The notes below the pieces were generated by a model. The model ran no database searches. It was not told where the DNA came from and worked only from the letters and a program-made list of their open reading frames with translations. Source: JAWLBM01 sp041687675 (GTDB taxonomy: Bacteria; Pseudomonadota; Alphaproteobacteria; Rhizobiales; Pleomorphomonadaceae). Taken from it: a stretch of DNA of 39,589 nucleotides. Shown piece after piece: positions 32,857 through 39,589 of the stretch. The translations under genes were made by a program, and so were the position numbers. The stretch covers positions 1-39,589 of the forward strand of contig JAWLBM010000043.1 of NCBI GenBank assembly GCA_041687675.1, in the 5' to 3' direction. Each line of letters opens with the position of its first letter. Position 1 is the first letter of the stretch.

Positions 32857-33912
32857 TCACCGCTGCAGGATGGAAACCGCGTCGTCCGCCCAGTGGAGGT
32901 TCACCTCCGCGCCGGGGCCGAGGATCGGGTCGCCGGCGTTGGCGGTGACCACGCGAATCGAACCGGCGGGCCCATCGACGAAGTAGGTCACCCGGGAGCC
33001 CGCGAAGAGGCGCTGGACCACGCGGCCTCGCAGGATTCCCGGCGATCCCGGGGCGGCAGCGCTGATCGCGATCCTTTCTGGCCGGAGGGCGACGAGCACC
33101 CGGGAGCCGGCCGCGGGCAGCCGGTCGCCCGGCGGCGGCAGCAGCGACCCTGCGCCGGCAATTCGCAACCCCTCGGGCTCGACCTCTGCCTCGAGGAGAT
33201 TGGCGTGGCCGAGGAAGGTTGCGCCGAATGCCGTCTGCGGCCGGTTGTAGATCTCTTCGGGCGGGCCCTCCTCGACCAGGCGACCGTCCTTCAGGATGCC
33301 GATCCTGTCGCTGAGGGTCAGCGCCTCCTCCTGGTCGTGGGTGACGAAGATGGTCGTCAGTCCGACCTCTCGCTGGATCCGCTTCAGTTCCACCTGCATG
33401 TCGTCCCGCAGCGCACGGTCGAGTGCGCCCAAGGGCTCGTCCAGCAGGAGCACTCTCGGCCGGGTGACGATGGCGCGTGCGAGCGCGACCCGCTGGCGCT
33501 GTCCGCCCGACAGCTGGTGCGGGCGCCGGGCCCCGAGCCCCTCCAGGCGGACGAGTTCGAGCGCCCGGCCGACCTCGCGGTCGATCTCGGCGCGGGCGGC
33601 ACCCCGGACGGAGAGCCCGAAGCCGACGTTGTCGGCGACGGACATGTTCGGGAACAGGGCGTAGCTCTGGAACACCATCCCGATCCGGCGCCGCTCCACC
33701 GGCACCCGCCCGACGTCCTCGCCGTCGATCAGGATGCTGCCGCCGTCGAGGGGATCGAAGCCGGCGATCAGCCGCAGGAGCGTGGTCTTCCCGCTGCCCG
33801 ACGGGCCGAGCAGGCCGTAGAAGCCGCCGTCGGAAAATTCGATCGAGACGTCGTCCAGCGCCTTCAGCGGCCCGTAGCGGCGGGTGAGGCGACGCACCGA
33901 GACCGGGGCCAT
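32857..33912 (-). CDS. Polyamine-type ABC importer ATPase (PotA-like), importer 2
   Basis: A 351-residue ATPase. It has Walker A GPSGSGKTT (36-44), signature LSGGQ (134-138), Walker B LLLDEP (155-160), switch His192 (THDQEEA) and a C-terminal TOBE domain. It differs markedly from the ATPase at 20592 and has a standard signature motif. It is the last gene of its operon, starting at TGATG overlap with the permease gene. Confidence 0.93.
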   Translation of the reverse strand: MAPVSVRRLTRRYGPLKALDDVSIEFSDGGFYGLLGPSGSGKTTLLRLIAGFDPLDGGSILIDGEDVGRVPVERRRIGMVFQSYALFPNMSVADNVGFGLSVRGAARAEIDREVGRALELVRLEGLGARRPHQLSGGQRQRVALARAIVTRPRVLLLDEPLGALDRALRDDMQVELKRIQREVGLTTIFVTHDQEEALTLSDRIGILKDGRLVEEGPPEEIYNRPQTAFGATFLGHANLLEAEVEPEGLRIAGAGSLLPPPGDRLPAAGSRVLVALRPERIAISAAAPGSPGILRGRVVQRLFAGSRVTYFVDGPAGSIRVVTANAGDPILGPGAEVNLHWADDAVSILQR

Positions 33913-34703
33913 CAGCGCTCCCCTCCAAACCTGAAATGGCGCGAGGCGAGCAGCATCAGCGACATGGAGACGGCGATCACCACCGTCGAGACGGCGTTGA
34001 TCTCCGGCGTGAAGCCCTTGCGGATGGCGGCGTAGATCTCGACGGGCAGGGTCGACTGCCCCGGCGTGGCGAGGAAATAGGAGACCACGAACTGGTCGAA
34101 GGAGACGGCGAAGGCGAACAGCGCCCCGGCCACCACGCCGGGAGCGATCCACGGCAGGGTGACGCGGCGCGCCACCTGCCAGGGGGACGCGCCGAGCGAG
34201 CGGGCGGCCTCCTCCAGGTCGGGCGGGAAGGTGGCGAGCCTGGCGGAGACCACGATCACGACATAGGGGATGGACAGGGCCACGTGCCCCAGCAGGATCG
34301 CGTGCAGGCCGCGTCCGATGCCGGTTCCGAAGAAGAACACCAGCATCGCCGTCCCCGTGATGAGCCAGGGGATCGCGATCGGCGGGAACAGCAAGGCCTG
34401 CAGGAGCCGCTTGCCGCGGAAGCTGTGCCGGTGCAGCGCGAGCGCCGCCATCGTGCCGAGCAGCGTCGAGATCGCCGTGGAGGCCAGCGCGATCGAGACG
34501 CTGTTCCAGGTCGCGTCGAGGAGCTGCCGGTTTCCGGCCGCCGCGAGGTACCAGTCGAAGGACCATCGGATCGGCAGCGTGTAGAATGGCGACGCATTGA
34601 AGGACATCAGCGCCATGACCGCGATGGGCAGATAGAGGAATCCGAGCAGCAGGCCGAGGAACAGGGGCCCTGCCAGGGCGAGCACGCGGGCCGCGGGGGT
34701 CAC
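33912..34703 (-). CDS. Polyamine-type ABC importer permease (PotC-like), importer 2
   Basis: A 263-residue, six-helix permease with the EAA loop EEAARSLGASPWQVARRVTLP. GTG 34703 follows GGAGGG and overlaps the stop of the PotB-like gene (GTGA). The open frame extends upstream but that part overlaps the other permease and lacks homology. Confidence 0.92.
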   Translation of the reverse strand: MTPAARVLALAGPLFLGLLLGFLYLPIAVMALMSFNASPFYTLPIRWSFDWYLAAAGNRQLLDATWNSVSIALASTAISTLLGTMAALALHRHSFRGKRLLQALLFPPIAIPWLITGTAMLVFFFGTGIGRGLHAILLGHVALSIPYVVIVVSARLATFPPDLEEAARSLGASPWQVARRVTLPWIAPGVVAGALFAFAVSFDQFVVSYFLATPGQSTLPVEIYAAIRKGFTPEINAVSTVVIAVSMSLMLLASRHFRFGGER

Positions 34704-35560
34704 GTCGCCCTCCTCAGCACGGGGGCCGAGACCGCGAGGACGACCAGGACGACGGCGAGCAGCACGAAGGACAGGGCGGCGCCGAGCGGCCAGTTGAACA
34801 CAGCGACGAACTGGTCCTCGATCACCGTCCCGAGGAAGGTGCCGCTCCGCCCGCCGAGGAGGCGCGGCTCCATGAACGAGCCGACCACCGGGACGAAGAT
34901 CAGTACTGACCCCGCGACGATCCCGGGCATCGACAGCGGAACGAGGATCCGCCGCAGGATCGTGAGCCGCGAGGCGCCGAGCGACCGCGCGGCCTCGATC
35001 AGGCTGTCGTCGATCGCCTGCAGGGTGAGATAGCAGGTCAGCACCATGTAGGGCACGTAGGAGTGGACGAGGCCGATCACGATGGCCGGGTAGCTGTAGA
35101 TGAGGTCCACGTCGACCTCGAACGGCAGCAGCGCCTCGAGCGCGGCGTCGACGATGCCGCCCTCGCGCAGCACCATCGCCCAGGAGAAGACCCGGACCAG
35201 GCCGTTGCTCCAGAACGGCAGGATGACCAGAAGGAAGACCGCTTCCCTGGTGCGTCCGCGCAGGCGCTTGGCGAGCACGAGCGCGGCCGGGAAGCCGATC
35301 AGGAGGCACCAGGCCGTCACCTCCAGCCCCAGCCGGAGCGAGCGCAGCAGCAGGGTGCGGTAGAGCTCGCCGCCGAGCGCGGTCTCGTAGTTCGAGAGGG
35401 TGAAGCTCCAGGTGCGGCCGGCGACCGGCAGGTCGGTCATGAAGCTGAAGAACACCATCGCCGCGAGCGGCAGGAACACCGCCACCGCGAGCCAGAGGTA
35501 GGCCGGGGCGAGGAGGGGGAGCGCGGCGACCATCCCCGAACGTGTCGTGGCGCCCGCCAT
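34700..35560 (-). CDS. Polyamine-type ABC importer permease (PotB-like), importer 2
   Basis: A 286-residue permease with six helices and the EAA loop IEAARSLGASRLTILRRILVP. The phrase MVFFSFMTDLPVAGRTWSFTLSNY is a typical periplasmic segment after helix 1. It lies 36 bp after the binding protein gene and overlaps the next permease by 4 bp. Confidence 0.92.
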   Translation of the reverse strand: MAGATTRSGMVAALPLLAPAYLWLAVAVFLPLAAMVFFSFMTDLPVAGRTWSFTLSNYETALGGELYRTLLLRSLRLGLEVTAWCLLIGFPAALVLAKRLRGRTREAVFLLVILPFWSNGLVRVFSWAMVLREGGIVDAALEALLPFEVDVDLIYSYPAIVIGLVHSYVPYMVLTCYLTLQAIDDSLIEAARSLGASRLTILRRILVPLSMPGIVAGSVLIFVPVVGSFMEPRLLGGRSGTFLGTVIEDQFVAVFNWPLGAALSFVLLAVVLVVLAVSAPVLRRAT

Positions 35561-35596
35561 CGGATCCCCCTCCCTTTCAGCCCGGAGTGCCGTCGA

Positions 35597-36649
35597 TCAC
35601 GGCGCCGCCACCTTCAGCTCCTGCCAGAGCTGGAGGTAGGCCTCGCGGTCGGCGTCGGATACCGGCTCCTGGAACTGGATGCGGGAGGCGACGACCGGGT
35701 CGCCCATCACCACGCGGTTGAACGCCTCCTCCGGCAGCGCCGCGACGGCCTTGGCGTTGGCGGAGACCGGCGCGCCGACCTTGGTGTCCCACTCCACGTA
35801 GAAGTCCGGGTCGATCATCCAGTCGATGAAGGCGTGGGCGCCGTCCGGGTTCTTCGAGCCGGCGGCGATCGAGAGCCCGTCCAGCCAGCCGACCGCCCCC
35901 TCCTTCGGCACGACGAAGGTCACCGGCAGGTCGAAGGCGGTGCGGGCGCGGGAGGCCGAGCCGCTCCAGTAGGTGCCGACGTCGATCTGGCCGGAGGCGA
36001 CCATCTGGTTCCAGTCGTTCTCCGACGACCAGAAGGCGCGGATCTGCGGCAGCAGGGAGGAGAGCTTCTCCTTCACCGCCTCGAGATCCTGGATGTCGTT
36101 GATGTTCTGGCCCGTGGCGATGGCGCCGAACTGGACCGCCTCGAGCGCGTCGTCGCGCAGCGTGACCCGGCCCTTGTGGGCCTCGTCCCACATCACCTCG
36201 ATGCTGTCGGGCGTGGTCTCGAAGGCCTTGTCGTTGACGGCGATCGAGGTCAGCCCCCAGGTCCAGGGCACGCCGAAGACCTTGCCGTCTCGGTTGAGCA
36301 GCGGCGATCCCGCCATCTCCGGCGTGAGGTCGGCAACATTGGAGATCCTGGAGGCGTCGATGGGCTGGATCAGGCCCTCGTCGATCGCCTGCCCGGTGAA
36401 GGCGGCGTTGATCATGACGACGTCGTAGAGCCCCGGGTTGGTGCGCAGCTTGGTCAGCATCTCCTGCTCGGAGTTGAAGTAGTCGTTGACGACCGTGTGC
36501 CCGGTGGCTGCCTCGAAGGCCTCGATCGCCCAGGGCTCGTCCGTGCCGTAGCCCTTCCAGTTCAGGACGTTGATCTCGGCGGCCGAAGCGACGCCCAGGG
36601 CGAGGGCGGTCGCGAGCGCGGCGAGCGCGAGTGGCTTGGTTATCGGCAT
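35597..36649 (-). CDS. Polyamine-type ABC importer binding protein (PotD-like), importer 2
   Basis: A 350-residue receptor with a Sec signal peptide (MPITKPLALAALATALALG, cleavage near ASA, residue 23). The mature start, EINVLNWKGYGTDEPWAIEAF, is typical of the PotD/PotF group. ATG 36649 follows AGGAGAGG; the frame upstream is not homologous. Unlike the importer 1 receptor it uses Sec, not Tat. The ligand is probably a small cationic or glycosylated compound; the kinase and glycohydrolase in the operon hint at a ribosyl-containing one. Confidence 0.9.
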   Translation of the reverse strand: MPITKPLALAALATALALGVASAAEINVLNWKGYGTDEPWAIEAFEAATGHTVVNDYFNSEQEMLTKLRTNPGLYDVVMINAAFTGQAIDEGLIQPIDASRISNVADLTPEMAGSPLLNRDGKVFGVPWTWGLTSIAVNDKAFETTPDSIEVMWDEAHKGRVTLRDDALEAVQFGAIATGQNINDIQDLEAVKEKLSSLLPQIRAFWSSENDWNQMVASGQIDVGTYWSGSASRARTAFDLPVTFVVPKEGAVGWLDGLSIAAGSKNPDGAHAFIDWMIDPDFYVEWDTKVGAPVSANAKAVAALPEEAFNRVVMGDPVVASRIQFQEPVSDADREAYLQLWQELKVAAP

Positions 36650-36708
36650 GTTCCTCTCCTCCTTCTTCGTTGACAGGGGCCGACCGCCGGGCGGTCCGCC
36701 GGGTCTTC

Positions 36709-37650
36709 TCACCCCTCCCGCTCATGCATGAAGCGGAGAGTCTCTGCGCGGGTCGGCGCGCTGTCGCCCCCGGGGCGCGTCACCGAGAGGGCGGCTGCGG
36801 CATTGGCGAACCCGGCGGCGTCGGGTCCGTCGCGGCCTTCGGCGAGCGCCGCGAGGAAGGCGCCGATGTGCACGTCCCCCGCCCCGTTGGTGTCCACCGC
36901 CGAAACCTTCGGCGCAGGGACATCCACCGGGTCGGCGCCGCGAAGGGCGAGGATGCACCCGGCCTCTCCGGCCCGGAGCACGACCCCCGACGCCGACGGG
37001 CACCGACCGAGCAGCCGGGCCGCGACATGCTTCGGATCGTCTGGGCCGGCGAGGACCCGGGCCTCGGCACGGTTCAGGGAGAGCCATGTAGTCCGGGCGA
37101 GGACGCGCTCCAGGATGTCCTCGGGAATGTCGGCCACGACCGGGGACGGGTCGAATACGAAGACGATGTCCTCGGGCAGCCGCTCGATCGCCTCCGCGAG
37201 CGGACCACGGCTGCCGGGATAGGTGAGCGGGTAGCCGGATGCGAAGGCCGCGTCGCCCGTTCGGACCTGCACGCCGGCGAGCGCGCGGCGGTCGAGGTGA
37301 CCCTCCGCGCCCGGCCAGGAGACGAAGGTCCGCTCGGCGTCGTCGGTGAGCAGCACGACGCAGGTGCCGCTGTCGCGGGCGGGGTCGGGGGCCATCAGCA
37401 CCTCGATCCCCTCGCGGACCATCGCCGCCCGGAGAAGGTCGCCGTTGGGCCCTCGGCCGTGCGCCCCGGCATAGGCGACCGGAAGCCCCGCGCGGGCCGC
37501 GGCCACCATGACGTTGTAGCCGCCGCCCGGCCGGGCCTCGAAGGAACGGGCCACGGCCTCCGCGCCGGGCTCCGGGAGCCGGTCGATGCGGAACACGAGG
37601 TCGACGACCGCGCTGCCGAGGTGGAGAAGGCGGCCGATCGGCGCGGTCAT
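36709..37650 (-). CDS. PfkB/ribokinase-family sugar kinase
   Basis: A 313-residue kinase of the ribokinase family. Motif 1 appears as ARPGGGYNVMVAAARAG (39-55) and motif 2 as DTNGAGDVHIGAF (253-265) with catalytic Asp259. It would phosphorylate a sugar, nucleoside or similar alcohol with ATP. It overlaps the glycohydrolase-family gene by 4 bp (ATGA), and the pair likely act in sequence: glycosidic cleavage and then phosphorylation of the released sugar. The exact sugar cannot be told from sequence. Confidence 0.9.
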   Translation of the reverse strand: MTAPIGRLLHLGSAVVDLVFRIDRLPEPGAEAVARSFEARPGGGYNVMVAAARAGLPVAYAGAHGRGPNGDLLRAAMVREGIEVLMAPDPARDSGTCVVLLTDDAERTFVSWPGAEGHLDRRALAGVQVRTGDAAFASGYPLTYPGSRGPLAEAIERLPEDIVFVFDPSPVVADIPEDILERVLARTTWLSLNRAEARVLAGPDDPKHVAARLLGRCPSASGVVLRAGEAGCILALRGADPVDVPAPKVSAVDTNGAGDVHIGAFLAALAEGRDGPDAAGFANAAAALSVTRPGGDSAPTRAETLRFMHEREG

Positions 37651-38672
37651 GGCCGCGCCCCCCCGCCGATGGCCGCCCTTCGCTCGAGCAATGCCGCCGC
37701 GATCGCCTCCACCTCGCCGAGGTCGACGCCCCTGAGCTCGGCCAGGCGATCCCGGGGCAGCGCCCGGGCGCCCGCGACGGATCCCGCCATGGCGCCGGCG
37801 ATCGCGCCGATGGTGTCGGTGTCGCCGCCGAGGTTGGCGGCCAGCACCGCCGCCGTCCAGGGGTCGCCGTCCGCGAGATCGACCAGGGCGAAGGCGGCCG
37901 GCACGGACTCCTGCGACGCGACGCTCGTCCCGACGAGGTCGCGGATGAACGCGGCGCCCTCGTCCGGGGCGAGGCCGCGCGTCGCCTCGGCGGCCCACTC
38001 GATCCGGGCGGCGATGTCGGCTCCCGCCACCCAGTTGCCGCGGCGGCGGCCCATCCGGGCCGCCGCGATGGCGAGCCTGCGCGCCTGCGGCCACGTGGCC
38101 CCCTCGACGCCGGCGCTGACGGCGGCCGCGACCGCCGACGCGGCCGAGATCGCGAGCCCGGTGAAATGGGTGGCGGCCGAGGCCTCGGCGACCCTGGATA
38201 CCAGCTCTTCCAGCGGATCCGGCGGCACCAGGATGCCGACGGGCGCGATGCGCATGGCCGCCCCGTTGGTGTCCCCATGGCGTCCCGCCACCTCGGGCGG
38301 AACGCCCGCCGCGATCGCCTCGAGGGCTCTCTTGGTGGAGGGGCCGAGGAGGTCGTGGCCGCCGCGCGCGCGGATGTCGTCCTCCCACGCGCCGAGGGCG
38401 CGGACCCATCCGCCGTGGTCGAACCTGCTCCGGCAGGACAGCAGCACCCGGGCGAGCAGGAGCGCCTGCTCGGTGTCGTCCGTGACGGATCCCGCCGGAA
38501 GACCGGCGGATACCGGGTGGTCGTCCGTCGGCGCCACGAAGCGGTCGACCCGGCCGTAGAGCTGCGCGATCCGCTCCGGCGAGAGCACCTGGGTCGGCAT
38601 GCCCAGCGCATCGCCGAGGGCACCTGCGAGGAGGGCTCCGGTGGCGCGATCGAGGCGGTTTCCGGCGGGCAC
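37647..38672 (-). CDS. ADP-ribosylglycohydrolase-family (DraG/ARH-like) protein
   Basis: A 341-residue all-helical hydrolase. The two magnesium-binding motifs are intact: TDDTEQA (64-70) and GGDTDTIGA (282-290). The family cleaves N- or O-glycosidic ADP-ribose bonds, but members in catabolic operons with PfkB kinases probably act on small ribosylated metabolites. It lies 3 bp after the GntR gene and overlaps the kinase gene. A role in reversing protein ADP-ribosylation is possible but no partner transferase is nearby. Confidence 0.9.
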   Translation of the reverse strand: MPAGNRLDRATGALLAGALGDALGMPTQVLSPERIAQLYGRVDRFVAPTDDHPVSAGLPAGSVTDDTEQALLLARVLLSCRSRFDHGGWVRALGAWEDDIRARGGHDLLGPSTKRALEAIAAGVPPEVAGRHGDTNGAAMRIAPVGILVPPDPLEELVSRVAEASAATHFTGLAISAASAVAAAVSAGVEGATWPQARRLAIAAARMGRRRGNWVAGADIAARIEWAAEATRGLAPDEGAAFIRDLVGTSVASQESVPAAFALVDLADGDPWTAAVLAANLGGDTDTIGAIAGAMAGSVAGARALPRDRLAELRGVDLGEVEAIAAALLERRAAIGGGARP

Positions 38673-38675
38673 GGA

Positions 38676-39395
38676 TCAGAACTCCAGGTGGAGGGCGAAG
38701 ACGGTCGGGTCCAGGATGCTGGTGACGTGCTCGATCGGCCGCCCGTCGGCGCCACGGGCGAGCCGCCGGGTCCTCAGGAACGCGGCTCCCGGCGCGCAGC
38801 CCATGATCTCGGCGTCAGCCTCCTCGACGAGAATGAGATCCACCCACTCGTCGCCGCCGGCCGGCACCAGCCCCGCCGCGCGCAGGACGCCGCTGAGCGT
38901 GCGGTCCTTGAGCCCGCGCTCCGGCAGGTCCTCGAGCCCCGGCGCGACCGGAAGCCTGCTCCTCTCCAGCGAGATGGTCCGGCTCTCCGGCTTGAGGCGG
39001 CGGACCCGGTCGATCGCGATGAAGGCCGTCTCGGCGAGGCCGAGGCGGCTGGCGAGATCCGCGTCCTCGATGCGCGCGATTCCGAGCACCGAGGTCTCGA
39101 CGTCGGCGCCCGCCCGCGCCAGCGCCCGCGACCAGCCGAGCGCGTCGTCGATCGCCCGGCCACGGAAGGTGACGAAGGATCCGACGCCCATCCGGGTGGT
39201 GATGAAGCCCTTGGCCGCAAGCTCCTCCAGGCCCTTGCGGATGGTGTTGCGGCTCACCGCGAAGCGCTTGCCGAGCTGGTTCTCGCTGTCGAGCCGATCG
39301 CCGAACCCGAGCAGGCCCGAGCGGATCTCTCCCTCGATCGCTGCCGCGACCATGTCGGGCTTGGCAGTCGGCGGCAACGCGCCGGGCTTGGACAT
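38676..39395 (-). CDS. GntR-family regulator, HutC/UTRA type
   Basis: A 239-residue regulator. The N-terminal wHTH (SENQLGKRFAVSRNTIRKGLEELAAKGFI, ~38-66) is followed by a UTRA ligand domain (~95-235). Length is typical for HutC. ATG 39395 is used; the longer frame from TTG 39443 would start inside the -10 box. It is the first gene of the ABC-kinase-glycohydrolase operon and presumably represses it. Confidence 0.87.
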   Translation of the reverse strand: MSKPGALPPTAKPDMVAAAIEGEIRSGLLGFGDRLDSENQLGKRFAVSRNTIRKGLEELAAKGFITTRMGVGSFVTFRGRAIDDALGWSRALARAGADVETSVLGIARIEDADLASRLGLAETAFIAIDRVRRLKPESRTISLERSRLPVAPGLEDLPERGLKDRTLSGVLRAAGLVPAGGDEWVDLILVEEADAEIMGCAPGAAFLRTRRLARGADGRPIEHVTSILDPTVFALHLEF

Positions 39396-39442
39396 CTTCA
39401 CCACGGGGGTGCTCCGGGAGCGAACCTGTGCAGACTTGTTCA

Positions 39443-39472
39443 ATGATGGGACGACGGCACCGCTGCGGTCAA
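39443..39472 (-). promoter_or_regulatory. Promoter of the HutC-to-PotA operon
   Basis: On the minus strand, -35 TTGACC (39472-39467) and -10 CATCAT (39448-39443) are 18 bp apart. The start site would be near 39436, giving a leader of about 40 nt. The match is moderate. Confidence 0.45.
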
Positions 39473-39589
39473 GCGGCCCTGAGGCCGGGAGCAGGGCTAT
39501 CGCATTTGGCCGAGGATGGATCGTGCGAAGTCATCGGACCATCCCGAGCGCTTTCGTTTTCGTCGGATGGAGATGCCTGGCCTGGCGGT

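Noticed and set aside
37647..38672. Antitoxin of a DarTG-type ADP-ribosylation toxin pair
   Set aside because: DarG is a macrodomain protein; this is the all-helical DraG/ARH family and has no toxin neighbour, but lies in a transport and kinase operon.
1..39589. CRISPR array, rRNA or replication origin
   Set aside because: No regularly spaced short repeats, rRNA signatures or DnaA-box/iteron clusters were seen.

Overview
The window looks like a high-GC alphaproteobacterial chromosome. The signs are dense operons with ATGA/TGATG start-stop overlaps, a tripartite tricarboxylate transporter, polyamine-type ABC importers, a HisKA_2 histidine kinase and a tRNA-Gly 3' remnant of proteobacterial type. 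The taxon is an inference; no rRNA or housekeeping marker is present. Bases 1-8300 are visibly less GC-rich than the rest and begin with the right end of an IS66-like element, so they read as a transferred block.

Bases 1-8300: an IS66-type end (1-99), then one long minus-strand operon that starts at an FCD-type GntR regulator (8240). It runs through two small hot-dog hydratase subunits, a CaiB/BaiF CoA-transferase, a TctC-TctB-TctA organic-acid importer, a second pair of hydratase subunits, an FlK-like thioesterase and a GlcG/HbpS-family protein. The logic is import of an organic acid, CoA activation, hydration of the acyl-CoA, and hydrolysis of a dead-end or toxic CoA ester. A TGGTATACCA operator lies inside the promoter spacer in front of the regulator.

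Bases 8400-16150: accessory genes. They are an MFS exporter, an orphan HisKA_2 kinase flanked by two ~340 bp direct repeats that each carry a 3' half of tRNA-Gly(GCC), a TolB-like/TPR protein, a TTC38-like TPR protein, and a GNAT acetyltransferase split by an in-frame stop codon.

Bases 16400-32830: the centrepiece. On the plus strand come a B12-dependent diol dehydratase (large and medium subunits fused, plus a small subunit), a polyamine-type ABC importer and an SDR dehydrogenase. Two minus-strand regulators (AraC, DeoR) follow. Then comes a compact bacterial microcompartment (BMC) operon: class III aminotransferase/phospholyase, CoA-acylating aldehyde dehydrogenase with a C-terminal encapsulation helix, BMC-T, a small protein with an N-terminal encapsulation helix, BMC-P, BMC-H, a second BMC-T, and an APH-type kinase. 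SDR + APH kinase + class III phospholyase + acylating ALDH + shell matches the aminoacetone/1-amino-2-propanol (RMM/AAUM) microcompartment known from mycobacteria and rhodococci. The adjacent diol dehydratase would make the same aldehyde, propionaldehyde, from 1,2-propanediol. The locus may therefore be a hybrid in which two aldehyde-generating routes feed one shell. That combination is my main hypothesis; its parts are seen directly, the coupling is inferred.

Bases 32857-39395: a convergent minus-strand operon read from a HutC-type GntR regulator through an ADP-ribosylglycohydrolase-family protein, a PfkB-family sugar kinase and a second complete polyamine-type ABC importer. It suggests uptake and cleavage of an N-glycosidic or ribosylated compound followed by sugar phosphorylation; the substrate is unknown.
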